This document shows positions 14,603-18,726 of a stretch of DNA of 18,726 nucleotides, in pieces; within the stretch, counting starts at the first letter, position 1; each line of letters starts with the position of its first letter. Under the pieces are notes generated by a model. It did no database searches, was not told where the DNA came from, and was given only the letters and a program-made list of their open reading frames with translations. The stretch is from assembly GCA_040755715.1 (NCBI GenBank), contig JBFLXN010000040.1, positions 1 to 18,726 of the forward strand, given 5' to 3'. The position numbers and the translations under genes are program-made. The stretch comes from JBFLXN01 sp040755715 [NCBI: Candidatus Edwardsbacteria bacterium] (GTDB taxonomy: Bacteria > Edwardsbacteria > AC1 > JBFLXN01).

Positions 14603-15196
14603 CTACGCAAGTAGGCGAATTTCTCTTTCAATCGCAGTGATAATTTGTAAATGGTCTTTTTTCCCCCCGAAAATAAGATTTCCAAAAGTGACTTCCAGTT
14701 TTTCCTGATGCAAGAATAGAGAAAGCAAACTTTTATTTGAACCCTTAATATAGACAGGAAGAATAGGAACCTTGGTCAGACTTGCCAGCCATGCCGCCCC
14801 AGATTTCATCGGGAGAAGTTTACCTGTTTTGCTTCTGGTCCCCTCAGGAAAGATGGCTAAAATTCTGTCTGTCTTTAAAACTTCAAGGGCTGTCTTGATT
14901 GCTTTCTTGTTTCCCCCCCCCCGTTTTAAGGGAATTGCATTAAAGGCTGTAAGTAACCAAGTGAAAATACGATTGTGTTTAAAAAGTTCTTCCTTCGCTA
15001 AAAAGTAGATTTCTCTATTTACTGCTGCACCCAACAGAGGTGGGTCAAGATAGGAAAGATGATTAGAAACAATGATGACTCCACCCTTTTCAGGAATTTT
15101 TTGTCTTCCTTTTATTTTCAATCCGAAAAGAAATTTCAAGAGCCAATTTTCTACATACCAGGTAAGACGATAGTATCCCTGTCCTAAGAACTTCAT
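14603..15196 (-). CDS. plsC: 1-acyl-sn-glycerol-3-phosphate acyltransferase (PlsC family)
   Basis: The 197-aa protein carries the acyltransferase motif NHLSYLD (HX4D: H46, D51) and FPEGTRS (116-122), which bind the acyl donor and the glycerol phosphate. The short hydrophobic N-terminus (about 8-27) suits membrane association. It would convert lysophosphatidic acid to phosphatidic acid in phospholipid synthesis. Length is at the short end of the family (about 200-245). IPLKRGGGNKKA (88-99) contains a Gly-Gly-Gly encoded in a run of ten G on the coding strand (14913-14922), a likely slippage site. It lies between cmk and rpsA on the same strand. Confidence 0.92.
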   Translation of the reverse strand: MKFLGQGYYRLTWYVENWLLKFLFGLKIKGRQKIPEKGGVIIVSNHLSYLDPPLLGAAVNREIYFLAKEELFKHNRIFTWLLTAFNAIPLKRGGGNKKAIKTALEVLKTDRILAIFPEGTRSKTGKLLPMKSGAAWLASLTKVPILPVYIKGSNKSLLSLFLHQEKLEVTFGNLIFGGKKDHLQIITAIEREIRLLA

Positions 15197-15218
15197 CCAA
15201 GATAAGCCTCGCTTACGC

Positions 15219-15266
15219 TCGGGTTTATTAGGTTTGTCGGGTTTATCGGGTTTTTTGTTGGGTTTT
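15219..15266. repeat. Short imperfect tandem repeat, about 9-bp GGGTTTATC unit
   Basis: The spacer between plsC and cmk holds about four imperfect units read on the + strand as GGGTTTATT, GGTTTGTC, GGGTTTATC and GGGTTTTTTGTT, followed by a diverged GGGTTTTAATA. No promoter or terminator is clear. Confidence 0.5.
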
Positions 15267-15299
15267 AATAAGCCGATAAACTGTGTAAACCCAATAAAC

Positions 15300-15971
15300 T
15301 TATTTTCTACTTGCTACTATTTTAAGAACCATTTCTGTTTCTTCTTCAACAGAAAGACTGGTGGTATCCAAGACAATGGCATCTCTGGCTTTTCGCAAAG
15401 GGCTATCTGAACGGCTACTATCTCTTTTATCTCGTTCTTTGATTTCCTTAATAATTTCTGTTAATGAATGATTGATTCCTTTTTGTTTTAATTCTTTTTG
15501 TCTTCTTTCTGCTCTAATTTTCGGAGAAGCGGTCATATAAATTTTGACATCAGCCTCAGGAAAGACAACTGTGGTGGTATCTCTACCTTCTAAAACCACA
15601 CCTCCCTTCTTTCCCATTTCTTGCTGTAAGGCAACCAATTTTCGTCTGACCAAAGGAACAGCTGATACTGGTGAAGAAGCTTTGGCTACTTCTGGCAGAC
15701 GAATTTCTTCAGTCACATCAACCCCATCAAGAAATGTATGTAATTCACTATTGACAGTTTTTTGGATGATTTCAGTTCTTTTCGCCAGTTGCTCCAGATT
15801 TTCCCAGTCATCTGTAGAAATCTTTTCTTTGATGGCTTTGAAGGCAAAAGCCCGATACATTGCTCCTGTATCAATATATTGATACCCTAATCTTCTGGCA
15901 ACCAATTTTGCTGTCGTGCTTTTTCCTGAAGCCGCAGGACCATCAATAGCAATTATCAATCTTTTGTTCAT
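15300..15971 (-). CDS. cmk: Cytidylate kinase
   Basis: The 223-aa protein (typical 220-230) has the P-loop GPAASGKST (11-19), IDTGAMYRA (33-41), and RDKRDSSRSDSPLRKARDA, which are diagnostic of bacterial CMP kinase. It phosphorylates CMP and dCMP with ATP in the cytoplasm, feeding pyrimidine nucleotide supply. The usual GRDIGT is GRDTTT here (129-134), a mild departure. The start overlaps the hisC stop by ATGA, indicating translational coupling. It is followed by plsC and rpsA, a widely kept order. Confidence 0.95.
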   Translation of the reverse strand: MNKRLIIAIDGPAASGKSTTAKLVARRLGYQYIDTGAMYRAFAFKAIKEKISTDDWENLEQLAKRTEIIQKTVNSELHTFLDGVDVTEEIRLPEVAKASSPVSAVPLVRRKLVALQQEMGKKGGVVLEGRDTTTVVFPEADVKIYMTASPKIRAERRQKELKQKGINHSLTEIIKEIKERDKRDSSRSDSPLRKARDAIVLDTTSLSVEEETEMVLKIVASRK

Positions 15972-17065
15972 TTTTTAGAGAGAATTTTTTCAATTGCCCG
16001 TATTAGTTTCTTGTTTTGCTCTTCAGTTCCAATAGTAATTCTCAGAGCGTCGGGGAAACCGTATTCTTTAATAGTTCTGGTAATAACTCCTTCTCTCTGC
16101 AAGCCTTCAAAAATTTTCTGGGAATCTTGGTTAAAATCCACGAAAATAAAGTTCCCAAAAGTTGGAAGAAAAAAGAGCCCAAGTTTCTTATAAGCTTCGC
16201 AAAGAAAATGCTTTCCTTCTTCATTTAAAACAATACTTTTTTGAATATGTTCAATATCTTCTAAAGCAGCGATTCCGGCTACCTGAGAAATGCGATTTGC
16301 ATTGAAAGATATTCTTACTTTCATTAGGTTGGAGACAATTTCTTTCTTGGTAAACCCATATCCCAATCTAATCCCTGCCATTCCGTAAATCTTGGAATAG
16401 GTTCGTAAGATAAGAATATTTTTGCCTTCTTTAAGATATTTAAAGGAATCGGGGAAAGAAGGGTCTTTGATATATTCATAATATGCTTCATCCATAACTA
16501 CCAGAATATTTTCCGGGATTCTATTCATAAATCGTTCTACTTCTTCTTTGGTAACGATTGTTCCGGTTGGATTATTGGGATTAGCAATAAAGACTAATTT
16601 TGTCTGTGGTGTAATCGCCTCAGCCATTGTTTCCAAATCGTGGGTATAGTCTTTCATAGGAACTTCAATCAATTTTCCGCCGACGATATTAACGGCAATT
16701 TTATACCAGATGAAAGCACTCTGGCTTATTACCGCATTCTCTTCTGGGTTCAAGTAAGCTAAAGTAACCAGAGGCAAAATTTCCACCGACCCATTGCCGA
16801 TGATTATTTCTTCTTCTGAAACGGAAAATTTTTGCGCCAGAGCTTTTCTCAAATAAAAGCAATTATCGTCAGGATAGAGGTAGAATTCTTTAAGCGCTCT
16901 TTTTATGGCCTTGAGTGCCAGAGGAGAGATACCGAGCGGATTTTCGTTAGAAGCTAATTTAACAACTTCGCCTTTTAACCCGAGTTCTCTAATTACTTCT
17001 TCAATTGGTTTCCCTGGCTTATAAGTCTTGATTTCCTTGATATGTTCTCTTGATTTAACTTCCAT
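15968..17065 (-). CDS. hisC: Histidinol-phosphate aminotransferase family (PLP-dependent)
   Basis: The 365-aa protein has the class II aminotransferase landmarks: ASNENPLG (38-45), ANPNNPTGT (161-169), DEAYYEY (192-198), and the PLP-binding lysine in RTYSKIYGMAGIRLGYG (K225). HisC transaminates histidinol phosphate with glutamate in histidine synthesis; members of this family also make phenylalanine and tyrosine. Here it sits with cmk rather than other his genes. In many bacteria this position (hisC, aromatic genes, cmk) points to aromatic amino-acid use, so the substrate is open. A GGAGGG ribosome site lies 4 bases before the ATG. The stop overlaps the cmk start. Confidence 0.9.
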   Translation of the reverse strand: MEVKSREHIKEIKTYKPGKPIEEVIRELGLKGEVVKLASNENPLGISPLALKAIKRALKEFYLYPDDNCFYLRKALAQKFSVSEEEIIIGNGSVEILPLVTLAYLNPEENAVISQSAFIWYKIAVNIVGGKLIEVPMKDYTHDLETMAEAITPQTKLVFIANPNNPTGTIVTKEEVERFMNRIPENILVVMDEAYYEYIKDPSFPDSFKYLKEGKNILILRTYSKIYGMAGIRLGYGFTKKEIVSNLMKVRISFNANRISQVAGIAALEDIEHIQKSIVLNEEGKHFLCEAYKKLGLFFLPTFGNFIFVDFNQDSQKIFEGLQREGVITRTIKEYGFPDALRITIGTEEQNKKLIRAIEKILSKK

Positions 17066-17150
17066 TTACCCTCCATAAGACTCTGTAGAAAACCTAATTT
17101 ATTCTATTTGCACCGCGCTACCGCAACAAGACCATCTTCTTCGTATTCTT

Positions 17151-17225
17151 GCACAGATTAGCCCCGTTAGAAATTCTGCTATATCAGTTTGCCAAAGTGA
17201 GATTTCTAACGGGGTTAGCACAGAT
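17151..17225. repeat. 59-bp palindromic insertion with flanking 8-bp direct repeats
   Basis: Ends TAGCCCCGTTAGAAAT (17159-17174) and ATTTCTAACGGGGTTA (17202-17217) are inverted repeats with one mismatch in 16. The directly abutting 8-mers GCACAGAT (17151-17158 and 17218-17225) are identical, as expected of a target-site duplication. It occupies the 285-bp non-coding gap 17066-17350, where I see no gene. CACAGAT-like words recur nearby (17233-17239), so the duplication could be part of a background repeat. Confidence 0.55.
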
Positions 17226-17350
17226 GAAATAACACAGATGTTCATAGATTTTAATCCATATAATTCGTTCTTAAAAAAAATTTTTCTCTTCATTTTTTAT
17301 CTTTATTAGATCTATTCAAATTCCTAAGCGGCCAGGTTCTTTAAGTCTAT

Positions 17351-17563
17351 TTATCTCCACTCCAAAGCCTTGTGTTGTAACTCAACGGAAGTGAATTTAT
17401 CTCGTAACTCTGATAAGCCACCTTCCCAGTCAAATTTGAACTTTCTTGCTTTGGTTTCTTTACCTTGATATTTCTTTAACAGAAATTCCACATAATCTAA
17501 AACTTCTCTCCTCAAATCTTCGGGGAATTTCTTCATCTTCACCACAATTTCCTCTTCATACAT
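17351..17563 (-). CDS. DUF2281-type antitoxin, apparently without its toxin
   Basis: The 70-aa protein has VVKMKKFPEDLRREVLDYVEFLLKKY near the N-terminus, the usual DUF2281 helical pattern, followed by KFDWEGGLSELRDKFTSVELQHKALEWR, a C-terminal block that I associate with antitoxins encoded just before a PIN-domain (VapC-type) toxin. No PIN-domain frame follows in the 285 bases downstream, where only a palindromic insertion lies. The gene starts 18 bases after the stop of the PorV-like gene on the same strand. It is probably a relic or a stand-alone regulator. Confidence 0.75.
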   Translation of the reverse strand: MYEEEIVVKMKKFPEDLRREVLDYVEFLLKKYQGKETKARKFKFDWEGGLSELRDKFTSVELQHKALEWR

Positions 17564-17581
17564 ATTTCTCTTACTTTTACC

Positions 17582-18574
17582 TCAAAATCTCACTTCACCG
17601 CTTAGTCTATGGGTATTACCTAACTCATAAGAACAGAAGGCATAATCAATTTTGAAATGCCAAATTTTCAGCCCAACGCCAGCGGTTGGACTTTTATAGT
17701 TAGCCCCCCCCCGGAGAAAAACACAATTTCGGAAAGAATATTCAAGGCCAAAATGATATTTTTGTTCATAGTGTGTCTCTTTATCAGCAGAAAAAATAAT
17801 TTGGCTTTTAATCAAAGGAAGGCTCTGGGTATAACTTCCTCCCAGTATCAAATGCATCGGTATGGCATCACCGTGTTCGGATGGCGTATTCCAGAGAATA
17901 TTTGTTCTGCCTAAGTCACTGAGCTTAAGAGCGAATGAAAAATCGCCGAGGTCTTTACCACCGAAGACTTCTGCCCCGGAAAATTTTAATAATCCTCCGA
18001 GGTCAAAACCTATCCCGGTTCCCCAGTGATTGTCAAGCTTCTGAGCCAAATATTTGAAATTTGCTCCGACACTAAATCCAAATGGTTTATTCTTAAACTC
18101 AGTATAGAATGCTCTGGCAAAACTGAGAAAAACGGCATTTTCTCGATCCTCAAAATAGCCGAGTGGTTCTCCAGAAGGCCTAAGTTGAGGGTCTCTTTGA
18201 CGGTCTTCGGCTGTCCCGACTAATTCGCCAAACCTGGGAATATCATCAATTCCAAGTCTAATCCAGGAAATAGACAAGTTTGCTTCCTTGGAGATAGGCT
18301 GAACATAACTCAAGAAATCATGATTGGCTAAGCCAGAAAAGATAGAAGCATGCATTAGGGTAACACTAAAGTGTCGGATTTGAGCTAATCCAGCGGGATT
18401 CCAGTAAGGTGCACTTCCATCATCAGCCAGGCTAACGAAAGCACTACCCATTCCTAAAGCCTTCCCTCCTACTCCTAACTCCAAAAATTCACCTGCATAC
18501 TTCTCAGCATAGACATATCTCATGAAAGAAAGACAGAAAATTGATAAGAAAAAAATCAATCTGTATCTGGTCAT
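17582..18574 (-). CDS. PorV/PorQ-like outer-membrane beta-barrel protein (UPF0164 family)
   Basis: With the start at 18574 the protein is 330 aa and begins with a signal peptide (RYRLIFFLSIFCLSFMRYVYA). The mature N-terminus reads GVGGKALGMGSAF and SAPYWNPAGLA, the hallmark of the UPF0164/PorV family. The rest alternates like a beta-barrel and ends in an aromatic residue (EVRF), as outer-membrane proteins do. In FCB bacteria, PorV-type proteins serve type IX secretion; whether this one does is unknown. The frame extends to 18661, but those codons run through a hairpin and precede a good ribosome site, so the inner Met is chosen. A run of nine G encodes RGGA (17704-17712). Confidence 0.85.
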   Translation of the reverse strand: MTRYRLIFFLSIFCLSFMRYVYAEKYAGEFLELGVGGKALGMGSAFVSLADDGSAPYWNPAGLAQIRHFSVTLMHASIFSGLANHDFLSYVQPISKEANLSISWIRLGIDDIPRFGELVGTAEDRQRDPQLRPSGEPLGYFEDRENAVFLSFARAFYTEFKNKPFGFSVGANFKYLAQKLDNHWGTGIGFDLGGLLKFSGAEVFGGKDLGDFSFALKLSDLGRTNILWNTPSEHGDAIPMHLILGGSYTQSLPLIKSQIIFSADKETHYEQKYHFGLEYSFRNCVFLRGGANYKSPTAGVGLKIWHFKIDYAFCSYELGNTHRLSGEVRF

Positions 18575-18583
18575 TTCTATAAT

Positions 18584-18590
18584 CTCCTTT
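18584..18590 (-). promoter_or_regulatory. Ribosome binding site deciding the start of the PorV-like gene
   Basis: AAAGGAG on the - strand, 9 bases before the ATG at 18574 that opens the signal peptide. It rules out the upstream in-frame ATG at 18661. Confidence 0.65.
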
Positions 18591-18605
18591 CTGTAATATG
18601 ATTCT

Positions 18606-18720
18606 AGTGCTGTGTGACATAAATTCCGTAACTTTTTTCGGGAGTCACACAGCACTTTCACATCCCGATTCTATCGGGATATGACATTCCGAAACTTGCC
18701 ACTGGCAACTTTCGGAATTG
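18606..18720. repeat. Cluster of three hairpins at the right edge
   Basis: AGTGCTGTGTGAC (18606-18618) pairs perfectly with GTCACACAGCACT (18644-18656). ATCCCGAT (18662-18669) pairs with ATCGGGAT (18673-18680). ATTCCGAAACTTGCC (18686-18700) pairs with GGCAACTTTCGGAAT (18704-18718), 13 of 15. This looks like a dispersed palindromic element lying upstream of the PorV-like gene. It may continue beyond the window. Confidence 0.6.
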
Positions 18721-18726
18721 TAACCC

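Noticed and set aside
17099-17293. 64-codon - strand frame as a possible toxin
   Set aside because: It has no PIN or RelE pattern and reads through the small palindromic insertion.
18575-18661. N-terminal extension of the PorV-like protein
   Set aside because: It lies in a hairpin repeat; the inner Met at 18574 has a proper ribosome site and opens a signal peptide.

Overview
The window joins two kinds of bacterial DNA. The left 7.6 kb is accessory DNA with every gene on the + strand. The right 10 kb looks like an ordinary chromosome, with hisC-cmk-plsC-rpsA on the - strand plus an outer-membrane PorV-like protein, a saccharopine dehydrogenase-family enzyme and a large secreted repeat protein. 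The PorV/UPF0164-like protein, the secreted repeat-plus-HEAT protein and the many small palindromic intergenic repeats suggest an uncultivated Gram-negative (FCB-like or candidate-phylum) bacterium. This is inference; no marker in the window fixes the taxonomy.

Left region (1-2633): a restriction-modification operon. It holds a beta-class DNA methyltransferase cut by the left edge, an EcoRV-family endonuclease with catalytic residues and base-reading loop intact, and a Dam/D12-type adenine methyltransferase.

Middle region (2661-7640): six consecutive attC-like sites make this an integron cassette array, with no integrase in the window. Each site runs from an RYYYAAC-like box to a GTTRRRY-like box in the direction of the genes. 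For the five complete cassettes, the bases at the cassette start are the inverse of the start of that cassette's own attC (8-13 bp). The cassettes carry: (A) an unrecognised 432-aa protein; (B) a HemW/HemN-like radical SAM protein; (C) a HAD hydrolase; (D) a toxin-antitoxin-like pair (HPE/ITAYF nuclease-fold protein plus DUF2283); (E) no gene. The restriction-modification operon lies just before the first attC and may be the payload of a further, large cassette. A Cys-rich DUF3795 gene follows the last attC and overlaps the next gene by ATGA.

Right region (8131-18726): a 922-aa secreted protein with twelve G(D/N)DxY repeats and a HEAT-like C-terminus. Convergent with it are a saccharopine dehydrogenase-like gene, then rpsA (flanked by two inverted copies of a roughly 200-bp palindromic element), plsC, cmk and hisC. 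hisC and cmk overlap by ATGA. Further right are a small palindromic insertion, a lone DUF2281-type antitoxin and the PorV-like gene. Three in-frame poly-G tracts of 9-10 bases occur in three different genes.
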